From contig NC_014012.1 in assembly GCF_000091325.1 (NCBI RefSeq), positions 1,178,001-1,242,000 on the forward strand: 64,000 nt of DNA, in the 5' to 3' direction. Below, one piece after another: positions 51,334 through 60,170 of the stretch. This stretch comes from Shewanella violacea DSS12 (GTDB lineage Bacteria; Pseudomonadota; Gammaproteobacteria; Enterobacterales; Shewanellaceae). Position numbers and translations under genes: made by a program. The notes under the pieces were generated by a model. The model saw only the letters and a program-made list of their open reading frames with translations, had not been told where the DNA came from and ran no database searches. Positions within the stretch are counted from its first letter, which is position 1, and the number at the start of each line of letters is the position of its first letter.

Positions 51334-52965
51334 TTATAGAGCCGCTTCGGCTTTAGCGACTAAGTTAGCGGCGTGGTTTATCACATGGAAAATATGGTTT
51401 TGCTCCACAGTCCCCTGCACTAAGTGTGCGCCGGGTCCGCTGGCAAAAATCCCCACATCTTCACCAGCATGGGTCTCAGACTGTAATGGTACTAAGGCTT
51501 CTTGATGGAATCCTGCGTTCTGAGTATCCACATAATTGAGGTCGAAACGACCGGTCGCAATTGGCAGGCCATAGCGCTCATCACCGCCAGTTTCCAAAGC
51601 TCCATAACCGCGGCCATTGGTGTAGCCTACTGTGGTGTAAGGCATGCCATTAGCATCGGTTGAATTGGTGACAGCTGAGATACCGCTGGAATCATTGCCC
51701 TTCACCAAGCCTAGAATAGGGTTGCCTCGGGTTGGGTAACCGGCAATGGTGAATACATGGCTGTGATCTGCGGTAACCACAAGTAGAGTATCCTTGCTGG
51801 AGGTCTTTTCCATGGCGACGCGCACGGCTTCAGACAAGGCTATGGTGTCATGTAGCGCTCTTGCCGCATTGCCAGCATGGTGGGCATGGTCGATACGTCC
51901 AGCTTCTATGATAAGCACGAAGCCTTTATCATTCTTCTTGAGAATGTCGATAGACTTGGCCGTCATCTCGGCTAGGGATGGCTCGCCAGTTGCGCCGTCT
52001 GTCGTACGGTCGTAGTCGTATTCCATATGAGATGAATTAAACAGGCCAAGGGCATGGTCTGTGGTTGCAGGGTCCAATGCTAAGAAGCTGTCTCTGTCGG
52101 CAACATAAGCTGAGTTGGCATATTTAGCGGTCCACTCAGATGTTAAGTCACGGCCATCGAGTCGTTTACCCGTCTTACCTTCAGGATCTGTCATAGTATT
52201 AGGGATAAATGCGCGGCGACCACCGCCCATCACCACGTTGATACCTGAGCCATAGCTGTAATCCAGCAGTTGAGCCGCAATATCTTTACAGCCCTTGGTC
52301 ACGGCTTCAGCCGTTAAATCTGCATCACTTTCCCAGTTGCGCTCCGGTGAATGAGCATAGGTCGCGGCAGGAGTTGCATGGGTGATACGCGCGGTAGATA
52401 TGACCCCGGTGGACATGCCAGCGATAGAAGCAAGCTCGATAGAGGTCATCAGGTTTTGTCCCTGAGTCGAGGCACAATTTCCGCGAGTCACGCCCTCTGC
52501 CTGTGAAAGCACGCCGACATCAGTTTTAACTCCCGTGACCATGGCTGTCATGGTGCCGGCCGAATCAGGTGTCTGACCATCGACATTGTAGGTCTTAGCC
52601 AGGCCAAGATAAGGCAAGGTCTCGAAGGAAAGAGAGTTTTCCTCACCCGTCTTACCTTTAAGTTGACCCTCTAATATTCGAGCCGCTGTCACAGTAGAAA
52701 CCCCCATACCGTCACCGACGAAAAGGATAATGTTCTTAGCCGCGCCGACCTGGTTATTAACTTCTAATTCACTGGCTTGAGTCACACGACGTTGGCCGTC
52801 TATGTACCATTGGTTGACAGCAGTCCAATCCTTACCGTTTTCACCATGGCTACCGTCATTGCCTGGGGCACCACTTTCGCCGTTGGTACCATTGTCACTA
52901 TCGCTACCACACGCTGCTAAACCTAAAATTGCTGCCATCGACAGTACGAGAAATTTGTTATTCAT
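51334..52965 (-). CDS. Alkaline phosphatase, lipoprotein with a collagen-like linker
   Basis: A 543-residue PhoA-superfamily phosphatase. The N terminus is a lipoprotein signal with LAAC (C19), then a Gly-x-x linker of seven triplets (GTNGESGAPGNDGSHGENGK, residues 26-45). The phosphatase domain starts near 72: LFVGDGMGVSTV (metal Asp), nucleophile S135 in TPDSAGTMTAM, RIDHAHHAGNA (zinc ligands) and VTADHSHVF. C-terminal HAGEDVGIFASGPGAHL supplies the last ligand. It is a paralogue of the next gene. It probably acts on the outer membrane surface or in the periplasm; no activity data. Confidence 0.88.
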   Translation of the reverse strand: MNNKFLVLSMAAILGLAACGSDSDNGTNGESGAPGNDGSHGENGKDWTAVNQWYIDGQRRVTQASELEVNNQVGAAKNIILFVGDGMGVSTVTAARILEGQLKGKTGEENSLSFETLPYLGLAKTYNVDGQTPDSAGTMTAMVTGVKTDVGVLSQAEGVTRGNCASTQGQNLMTSIELASIAGMSTGVISTARITHATPAATYAHSPERNWESDADLTAEAVTKGCKDIAAQLLDYSYGSGINVVMGGGRRAFIPNTMTDPEGKTGKRLDGRDLTSEWTAKYANSAYVADRDSFLALDPATTDHALGLFNSSHMEYDYDRTTDGATGEPSLAEMTAKSIDILKKNDKGFVLIIEAGRIDHAHHAGNAARALHDTIALSEAVRVAMEKTSSKDTLLVVTADHSHVFTIAGYPTRGNPILGLVKGNDSSGISAVTNSTDANGMPYTTVGYTNGRGYGALETGGDERYGLPIATGRFDLNYVDTQNAGFHQEALVPLQSETHAGEDVGIFASGPGAHLVQGTVEQNHIFHVINHAANLVAKAEAAL

Positions 52966-52992
52966 GATTTGCTCCTGATGAGTACTGTTTGA

Positions 52993-54483
52993 TTAGTATT
53001 TAGTGCCGCCAAGCGATTGCGCCTGGTTGATGATATGAAAGATCACATTTTGCTCGATAACACCTTGAGCCAGATGAGAGCCGGGGCCGGTGGCATGAAG
53101 GCTGATATCTTCACCCGCATGGGTTTCACTGTTTAATGGCACTAATGACTGCTGCATAAAATCTTTCTGCTGTGTATCGACCGATGAAAGGTCATCACGC
53201 TGACCGATAACGGCGCCGGGGCCATTGGTGTAGCCTAAGGTTGTATATGGCTTGCCATCATCCGCTATGGCTAAGTCACCACCTACGTTATGGACCAGAC
53301 CTAAGATGGGATTACCACGCTCTGGGTAACCGGCAATGGTGAATACATGGCTGTGATCTGCGGTTACCATGATTAAGGTGTCATCGGGATTGGTATTTTC
53401 AAATGCAGCTTTTACCGCATTGGAGAACTCAACAGTGTCCACTAGGGCACGATGGGCATTACCCGCATGGTGAGCGTGATCGATTCGGCCCGACTCGACG
53501 ATAAGCAAGTAGCCTTGCTCATTCTTGTTAAGGATCTCGATGGACTTGGTAGTCATCTCTGTGAGTGAGGGCTCACCTGCTGTATCACCTAAACGATCAG
53601 CCTCATATTCCATATGTGATGAATTAAACAGGCCAAGCAGATGATCTGTGGTGCTGGTATCTATGGCATCGAAACCTGCTTTATCCCACACATAGGCGGC
53701 ATTAGTGAAGTTTTCGGTCCAGGCCTGAGTGAGATCCACGCCATCACTGCGACGACCGGTTTTATTCTCACCGTCGGTCAGAGTATCAGGAATGAAATTA
53801 CGGCGTCCGCCCCCCAATGCCACACTCAAAGCGTCAGCCTCGTCGCGCATCACTAGCTGATAGGCTATGTCTTTACACTCGTTTGCTACCGCTTCAGCCG
53901 GCAGCTGGCTGTCGGCTTCCCAGTTTCGCTCAGGTGTTGCTGCATAGGTCGCAGCCGGAGTCGCATGTGTGATACGAGCCGTGCTAATAACGCCAGTAGA
54001 TAATCCCTTGGCATTGGCTAAGTCGACCAGGGTAATTAACTCGTTGCCCTTAGATGATAAGCAGTTACCGCGAAGGCTGGCATCTGAGACTGATAACACC
54101 CCAGCTTTAGACTTAACTCCTGTGGCCATGGCTGTCATGGTGCCGGCCGAGTCTGGGGTCTGCTGGTTGGTGTTATAGGTTTTAACTAGGGCCGTGTAAG
54201 GAAACTTCTCGAAACTGAGAAAGTTTTCTTCACCGCCGTCATTGTCTTGGATCTGCTGACCTTGATAGATACGTGCCGCCGTGAGTGTCGAAACCCCCAT
54301 GCCGTCACCGACAAAAAGAATGACATTTTTGGCTTGGCTCTTGTTGGTTTGCTGGGTTTTATCGCCGACGACTTGTGCACTGGTTTTGAACCATAGACTG
54401 TCAGTTTGCGTGGCAGGTAAAACCGCGGCGTTGGCCGCCATAGTCACTAAACTGCATGACATGAGTGCAGCTATATTTTTCAT
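52993..54483 (-). CDS. Alkaline phosphatase (periplasmic)
   Basis: A 496-residue PhoA-superfamily enzyme with a Sec signal ending AANA^AVL near residue 19. Conserved sites: ILFVGDGMGVSTLTA, nucleophile S112 in TPDSAGTMTAM, SGRIDHAHHAGNA, VTADHSHVFTIAGYP and SETHAGEDISLHATG. It is closely similar to the downstream lipoprotein paralogue over the catalytic part but has no collagen-like linker. ATG at 54483 is preferred to 54501. A single CTGTCAT half-site lies about 85 bases upstream; a full Pho box is not evident. Confidence 0.9.
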   Translation of the reverse strand: MKNIAALMSCSLVTMAANAAVLPATQTDSLWFKTSAQVVGDKTQQTNKSQAKNVILFVGDGMGVSTLTAARIYQGQQIQDNDGGEENFLSFEKFPYTALVKTYNTNQQTPDSAGTMTAMATGVKSKAGVLSVSDASLRGNCLSSKGNELITLVDLANAKGLSTGVISTARITHATPAATYAATPERNWEADSQLPAEAVANECKDIAYQLVMRDEADALSVALGGGRRNFIPDTLTDGENKTGRRSDGVDLTQAWTENFTNAAYVWDKAGFDAIDTSTTDHLLGLFNSSHMEYEADRLGDTAGEPSLTEMTTKSIEILNKNEQGYLLIVESGRIDHAHHAGNAHRALVDTVEFSNAVKAAFENTNPDDTLIMVTADHSHVFTIAGYPERGNPILGLVHNVGGDLAIADDGKPYTTLGYTNGPGAVIGQRDDLSSVDTQQKDFMQQSLVPLNSETHAGEDISLHATGPGSHLAQGVIEQNVIFHIINQAQSLGGTKY

Positions 54484-54501
54484 ATTAATCACTATCATCA
54501 C

Positions 54502-55023
<522 letters not shown>

Positions 55024-56496
55024 ATGAACACACTTAACCATTCCATTCGAAACCTAATGAGTCAATTGAGTCGGGAGTCAGTAGCCCTTATCAGCTGTTG
55101 TATCGCGGCCGCGGCCTTCCTCATATTTCCTGAAACGGCAATATCTTGGGTTGCAGGGCTTACTGGTTACGTCATCCATGAATTTGGATTAGCCTTCATC
55201 ATCATTCCCTCTCTATTTGTGATCTTATCTCTGGCTATCGCCCTGAGTCCCTGGGGGAAAATTAAGCTAGGTGAAGATGCCAAACCCGAATTTGGCTTTG
55301 TCAGCTGGACATCCATGTTATTTGCCGCAGGTATGGGGTCGGGGCTTATCTTTTGGGGCGTGGCCGAGCCTATTGTCCACTATGCCCATCCACCTGCATT
55401 TGTGCCTGTGGCTGATATTGGTAAAGATAGCGCCCTGGCCTTAACCTATTTCCATTGGGGCTTACATGCATGGAGCCTATATGCTATCTCAGGCTTGGTG
55501 ATGGCGTGGTTTGCCTTTAATAAGTCCAGACCTATGACCATTTCGGCCAGCTTCACTGATAAGCCTGAGTCCAGCCGCTATCAGCTGTTTGATCTTCTGG
55601 CTGTGGTGGCGGTGATCTTCGGAGTAGCGGGGACCCTAGCTAACACCATAGCCTTAGTTCAGAGTGGAGTGGAGCAAAGTATTGGCTCAGATATAGGCGG
55701 GGTTAGTTTTCGGCTAGGCCTGCTAGTGGCCATCACTTTAGCCTTCACCCTGTCATCGACCATGGGGTTGGATAAAGGGATTAAGAGGATGAGTCTGTTT
55801 AACCTATTGTTAGTCGTGGTTATGCTGGTGGCGGTGATAGCTCTGGTTGACCCTCTATCAGTTGCGACGACTGTGGTCACTTCGACGCTAAGTTATCTGC
55901 AACTATTACCGTCAGTCTCTTTCTCTATCGATATGGCATCTCGCCAATGGAGTGAAGGTTGGAGCATCATCTATTTTGTCTGGTGGATTGCATGGGCACC
56001 TTTTGTCGGTCCCTTTATCGCCCGAATCAGTCGTGGCCGTACCATACGTCAATATCTGCTGTGCACCATACTCATACCAACCATGACTTCCATTGTCTGG
56101 TTTAGTACCTTTGGCGGCAGTGTATTCGACATGAGTATCTTGCCTGATGTTGTACAGGCAACCGATAGAGATTTTACCTTAGGCCTGTTCACCTTTTTCG
56201 ATAACTTGGCTTTTGGACAAATTCTGACCTATAGCGCCATCTTACTCTTGATCACATTTGTGATAACCAGTGCAGATTCGGCTATCTATGTCACCAGCAT
56301 GATGACGGGAAGTCAGACTATGAAATCTAAATTGATGTGGATCTTAGTGCTAGTGTCGATCACCACGGCTCTGGTATTAAAGAATAATATCGATCTGAAT
56401 AAACAGATCGCGATATTTGGCGCGCTGCCTTTTACACTTATTTTACTGGCTCAGGCGGGCATCATGGTGAAAGAGTTGATTAAACATAAGCCATAA
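55024..56496 (+). CDS. BCCT-family transporter (betaine/choline/carnitine type)
   Basis: A 490-residue transporter with twelve membrane helices. The BCCT signatures are FAAGMGSGLIFWGVAEPIVH (about 99-118) and the tryptophan-rich WWIAWAPFVGPFIARISRGR (about 318-337). The substrate cannot be read from this; betaine, choline, or a dimethylated sulfur compound are usual. GMGSG in helix 3 differs from the GMGIG of many Na+-coupled members. The last 21 codons recur twice downstream. Confidence 0.9.
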   Translation: MNTLNHSIRNLMSQLSRESVALISCCIAAAAFLIFPETAISWVAGLTGYVIHEFGLAFIIIPSLFVILSLAIALSPWGKIKLGEDAKPEFGFVSWTSMLFAAGMGSGLIFWGVAEPIVHYAHPPAFVPVADIGKDSALALTYFHWGLHAWSLYAISGLVMAWFAFNKSRPMTISASFTDKPESSRYQLFDLLAVVAVIFGVAGTLANTIALVQSGVEQSIGSDIGGVSFRLGLLVAITLAFTLSSTMGLDKGIKRMSLFNLLLVVVMLVAVIALVDPLSVATTVVTSTLSYLQLLPSVSFSIDMASRQWSEGWSIIYFVWWIAWAPFVGPFIARISRGRTIRQYLLCTILIPTMTSIVWFSTFGGSVFDMSILPDVVQATDRDFTLGLFTFFDNLAFGQILTYSAILLLITFVITSADSAIYVTSMMTGSQTMKSKLMWILVLVSITTALVLKNNIDLNKQIAIFGALPFTLILLAQAGIMVKELIKHKP

Positions 56497-56817
56497 GCCA
56501 TAAGCCATAAGTCATAGGCTATAAGCTAAAAGTCATAAGTCATAGATGTAACTAGACTGGGCTAGAGAGATATTTGGTGTCCAAATTCCTCTTTACACTT
56601 ATTTTACTCGCTCAGGCGGGCATCATGATTAAAGAGCTGATCAAACATAAGCCATAAGCCATAAGCTAAAAGTCATAAGTCATAAGTCATAGGACTTAGA
56701 TGTAACTAGGCTGGGCTAGAGATATATTTGCTGTCCAGATTCACCTTTACGCTAATCTTACTTGATCAGCTCTTTCATGATGAAAGAGCTGATGAAACAT
56801 AGGCTCTGTATCTTGGC
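56431..56817 (+). repeat. Tandem repeats of the BCCT gene 3' end
   Basis: The segment TTTACACTTATTTTACT..CATAAGCC is present at 56431 (real gene), 56592 and, decayed, 56746, with periods of 161 and 154 bases. Between them lie CATAAGC/CATAAGT heptamers and a GATGTAACTAG.CTGGGCTAGAG spacer that is also repeated. Confidence 0.92.
56592..56657 (+). pseudogene. Duplicated BCCT C-terminal fragment
   Basis: Encodes FTLILLAQAGIMIKELIKHK P then stop, the same tail as the transporter. Four of 66 bases differ: three changes are silent and one exchanges Val for Ile. No start codon or body. Confidence 0.75.
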
Positions 56818-57624
56818 TTAAATTTCGGCCCACTCTATTTTCTCGGCGCTCTGGGCCATTTTCCGGATAGGATCATAGTCCTTGTCTTCGGTAGCGGCGA
56901 AATGTGAGATCTCCACCTTGTCCAATATACTTCGGCCAACAGGATCATGGTGCATCTCTACTAAGAGATGTTTAATGCGTCTGCGAAATTCTACCGGGAC
57001 ATGTTTAGATATCATCCAGGGCGGAAAACTGCTGGGTCCAAGGGTATCTATTATACGTAACTTTGACGCGAGTTCTGGGTGTTTTTTAAGCTCTAATTCT
57101 AGTACCCAGCTATCGATGGCTGAGGCGTCTATCTGTTTGTCTAAGATCATTTTAATCGAGTTCTGATGGGCGCCTGATTCGACAACCTTGCCAAAATATC
57201 GATAATCTTTACCCATTTTAGCTAAATGATCACGTACCACATAAGTGCCAGAGTGAGATAGAGGTTCATTATAGGACCAGCGCTTGCCTTCGAGATCGGC
57301 AAAGTTGCGAATAGGGCTGTCCATATGCACTACTACATCAGAATAGTAGACAGCTGTATTACGGTAACGCTTGCCCTTTAATACTGGTGTCGCCAGCAAT
57401 TCAACCTGAGAAATTGGTTTGTCGACCTTCCAGATATAGGGAAGTCCGCAGATCCAACATATGTCGATATCGCCGGCATCGAAGCCTTCCTCGCGCTCCT
57501 GCCAGGAAATATCCAGGCAAGCTTCTATCTGGATGTTTAATCTATTAGCCAGATATTCAGCCAAAGATTTTACAAATTTATCGGTATTAGGGGCCATACA
57601 GGAGGTAAGTTTCAATGTGTTCAT
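56818..57624 (-). CDS. PhnD-like substrate-binding domain protein without signal peptide
   Basis: A 268-residue protein of the phosphate/phosphonate-type periplasmic binding family (PhnD-like): LTSCMAPNTDKFVKSLAEYL, DICWICGLPYIW, SHSGTYVVRDHL and IDSWVLELELKKHPELASKL. It lacks any hydrophobic leader, starting MNTLKLTSC. That suggests a cytoplasmic sensor or a protein whose start is misplaced; no upstream in-frame start with a leader is available on the minus strand. No ABC transporter genes are adjacent. Ligand unknown. The third BCCT tail copy ends at its stop. Confidence 0.78.
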   Translation of the reverse strand: MNTLKLTSCMAPNTDKFVKSLAEYLANRLNIQIEACLDISWQEREEGFDAGDIDICWICGLPYIWKVDKPISQVELLATPVLKGKRYRNTAVYYSDVVVHMDSPIRNFADLEGKRWSYNEPLSHSGTYVVRDHLAKMGKDYRYFGKVVESGAHQNSIKMILDKQIDASAIDSWVLELELKKHPELASKLRIIDTLGPSSFPPWMISKHVPVEFRRRIKHLLVEMHHDPVGRSILDKVEISHFAATEDKDYDPIRKMAQSAEKIEWAEI

Positions 57625-57697
57625 TTTTCTATTCTGGCTGAGAGCTATAGTCTGGGATAAATGTGAGGTCTAGGCCCCAACGCGAAATGCTTAATGC

Positions 57698-57916
57698 TTA
57701 TTGATTATTTTCACCTTGATCACTTAAGTCTTCTTTTACCGATTTAACCGCATCACGGGATGCATGACCTATAGCTTTAGTTGTATCTCTTGTTGCATGA
57801 CCTATCTGAGTAGTAACATCTTTGGTGGTTTGACCTAAGGTACGCCCCGCATCTTTTAGGTCGGCACAGCCAGTAAGTCCGATAAAAATGGCGAGTGCTA
57901 TTAGAGATAATTTCAT
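57698..57916 (-). CDS. Small lipoprotein with three 11-residue amphipathic repeats
   Basis: A 72-residue protein: lipobox LTGC with C17, then contiguous 11-residue repeats GQTTKDVTTQI (28-38), GHATRDTTKAI (39-49), GHASRDAVKSV (50-60). The repeats resemble the 11-mer helical pattern of LEA-like and apolipoprotein-like proteins, suggesting a membrane-lying amphipathic helix. The closest named class is entericidin-like small lipoproteins, but I cannot assign it. Function unknown; ribosome site AAAGTT-weak. Confidence 0.72.
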   Translation of the reverse strand: MKLSLIALAIFIGLTGCADLKDAGRTLGQTTKDVTTQIGHATRDTTKAIGHASRDAVKSVKEDLSDQGENNQ

Positions 57917-58112
57917 TTTAAATACTCAAAGTTAAAGGTTCAGACTATTTTAGCGGTTTAGGCCATTGACTGAAAGAGATTGCAAGTCGCTTATAATGGA
58001 CACAAGGCACAGGTATTTTATGGGGAATAGGGGAATTATTACGTATTAAAGTCGTAAAACGTGCACTGCCTCATAAAAGAGGCAGTTTTGAGCTCACATA
58101 TGGGGCTTTAGA

Positions 58113-58475
58113 CTAGAGTTTAGCTACTTTTTTATCAAAATCTGCAATCAGGTGCTGCATGATCTCTTGTACTGAGGTGTCTTTCGTCAACTCATCCATG
58201 AAGATTTTGAAGGTCACCAGTACATGGCCATCATCTTTCATTCGTTTATTTTGCATCGAGAAATAGGCGCCCTCTGCCTCAGCTTCTCTAACGACGAATC
58301 CGTCCAGCTCGAAGATACGATTGCCTGAGCGGCCGTGCCATTTTGTGATTCGGCTTAATCCAATTTCGCAGGATTGATTAAACTCAATATGGTTTTCCCA
58401 GGTTGTAGGGTGGGCAGGATCTTTAATGTGTGGGCATCGAACGGTATAGTTGTATACATGTGAGATAGCTGTCAT
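58113..58475 (-). CDS. Conserved-looking cytoplasmic protein, unknown
   Basis: A 120-residue soluble protein with no signal or membrane helix. It is about half beta-strand in appearance (SHVYNYTVRCPHI, GHVLVTFKIFMDEL) with a C-terminal helix (SVQEIMQHLIADFDKK). One HxxxP and two cysteines occur. I do not recognise its family. It is transcribed leftward and separated from both neighbours by more than 150 bases. Confidence 0.6.
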   Translation of the reverse strand: MTAISHVYNYTVRCPHIKDPAHPTTWENHIEFNQSCEIGLSRITKWHGRSGNRIFELDGFVVREAEAEGAYFSMQNKRMKDDGHVLVTFKIFMDELTKDTSVQEIMQHLIADFDKKVAKL

Positions 58476-58982
58476 ATATTACCTACTTGATTGCGAATAC
58501 TAATGCCATCATAGACATTGCTTTTCTGATCGGTCAACATTTATTCGTCTTTACTCATATAAGTTTACTATCCCAAGTCTTTCTCATCTTAATGAAAATA
58601 GTAAACTTGCTGTTATTCTTTTTTAGCATGACTCAAACCCAGTTAACCTTGTGCTAGATCTCATTTTTTAACTATTTATCTCTCCTGCTTCGTCTTCGGT
58701 TAATAAAGCAACAGCTAATCGAGTATCCGTGTGTGCTTCTGCGCCATCATTCCATGGTGATGAGCAGGTATTTAATGTGACAGGTATCTGCATCCTGAAT
58801 ATGTGGATACATATGTACGGCTAAATGTTACTCAGTTTGCAAAGTGGCAGGTGAGATAACACTTGGTGATGAACTAAATGTAGCGTAAATGAATAAAAGT
58901 TGTAAATAACTATTATTGCTGCACTTACCTGCTTATAATTTCCCGATAAAAATTAAATATCTCTACTCTACCGGAGGCTTAA
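58476..58982. other. Gene-free region before the RND efflux operon
   Basis: An 11-base inverted repeat AAGTTTACTAT / ATAGTAAACTT (58561-58571 and 58598-58608) may be an operator for the efflux genes or the hypothetical. Otherwise no ORF. CCGGAGGC precedes the 58983 ATG. Confidence 0.5.
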
Positions 58983-60161
58983 ATGCTGGCCAAAACCGTT
59001 TCAATTTTAAAGTGGTGTGCGCTTTTTATCATAGCTGCACAACTCTCGGCTTGTGGGGAGGCTCCGGCGCCCCAAGCCCCAATGCTTCCCAGCGTGATAG
59101 TTAATACGGCTACGACTAAAGAAATTCAGTCTAAGTCTGTGATAGTTGGCCGTACTAGGGCATCGGAAGATGTCACCATCAAGTCTCAAATCCAGGGCCA
59201 ATTACTCAAGCGTGCGTTTATTGAGGGGGATGACGTCAAAGCCGGCGACCTGTTATTTGAGATTGACCCTGCCAATTATATTTCCAAGTTAGCTCAGCAA
59301 AAAGCTGTGCTTAAGCAGGCTTTAGCATCGAGAGATGTAGCTGTCATGAATTGGAAACGTGGCAGAAAACTGCTTCCAGATGGCATGATCAGTGCGCAGG
59401 ATATGGATGAGTTGACCTCTCGTAAGCTCACCACTGCAGCCGGTGTGGTACAAGCCGAAGCCGCGGTACAAGGAGCCGAATTACAGCTTAGCTATACCCA
59501 GGTTTATGCGCCTATTTCGGGTCGCATCAGTAATGCTAAGGTCAGTATCGGTGATATCATCACGCCAAATTCAGAGATGGCCAATCTAGTTCAGCTACAA
59601 CCTATGTGGGTTAACTTTAAGGTTGCAGAGAAGAAGCTCATCTCGGCTCAACAGCAATTTTCACAGGCCGCTAAACGTAAGGTAGAGATCTCAGATATCG
59701 TGATAAGCCTACGTCTGCCTAATGGCACCATGTTTAATGAGACGGGTTATATCGATTTCATCAACAATAAGGTCGATGCGGCGACGGGAACCTTGCCCAT
59801 CAGAGCAAGCTTCAAGAATGAGGCTAAGTTGATGCTTCCTGGCCTATTTGTGACTCTGATAATTGAATCTCCCATCAAAGAGCAAGCCTTACTCATTCCT
59901 CAAGCCGCAGTACAGGAAGATCAACAAGGACGCTTCGTTATGGTGCTCAATGAGCAAGATGAAGTAGAGAAACGCATCGTTAAACTTGGCGAACGATTCG
60001 GTATCAATTGGCGCGTGCTTAGCGGTCTAGAAGATGGAGAGCGTATCGTAGTTGATGGCTTACAGAAGATTCGTCCGGGTATCAAGGTTAAGGCTGTGGA
60101 GCAAGAGCTAGTGCCATTTCAAGACTCTCAGTCGGCTCCGGCTAATAACGATGTTAACTAG
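58983..60161 (+). CDS. RND efflux periplasmic adaptor (membrane fusion protein, lipoprotein)
   Basis: A 392-residue AcrA/MexA-like lipoprotein. Lipobox AQLSAC with C24. The lipoyl-like and alpha-hairpin regions follow (VTIKSQIQGQLLKRAFIEGD, then helices to AELQLSYTQVYAPISGRISN), and the beta-barrel and membrane-proximal domains (AAVQEDQQGRFVMVLNE, VDGLQKIRPG). It starts with a strong CGGAGG site and ends 9 bases before the pump gene, so the two form one operon. No outer membrane channel gene is adjacent; a TolC encoded elsewhere is expected. Confidence 0.92.
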   Translation: MLAKTVSILKWCALFIIAAQLSACGEAPAPQAPMLPSVIVNTATTKEIQSKSVIVGRTRASEDVTIKSQIQGQLLKRAFIEGDDVKAGDLLFEIDPANYISKLAQQKAVLKQALASRDVAVMNWKRGRKLLPDGMISAQDMDELTSRKLTTAAGVVQAEAAVQGAELQLSYTQVYAPISGRISNAKVSIGDIITPNSEMANLVQLQPMWVNFKVAEKKLISAQQQFSQAAKRKVEISDIVISLRLPNGTMFNETGYIDFINNKVDAATGTLPIRASFKNEAKLMLPGLFVTLIIESPIKEQALLIPQAAVQEDQQGRFVMVLNEQDEVEKRIVKLGERFGINWRVLSGLEDGERIVVDGLQKIRPGIKVKAVEQELVPFQDSQSAPANNDVN

Positions 60162-60170
60162 GACTATGTC

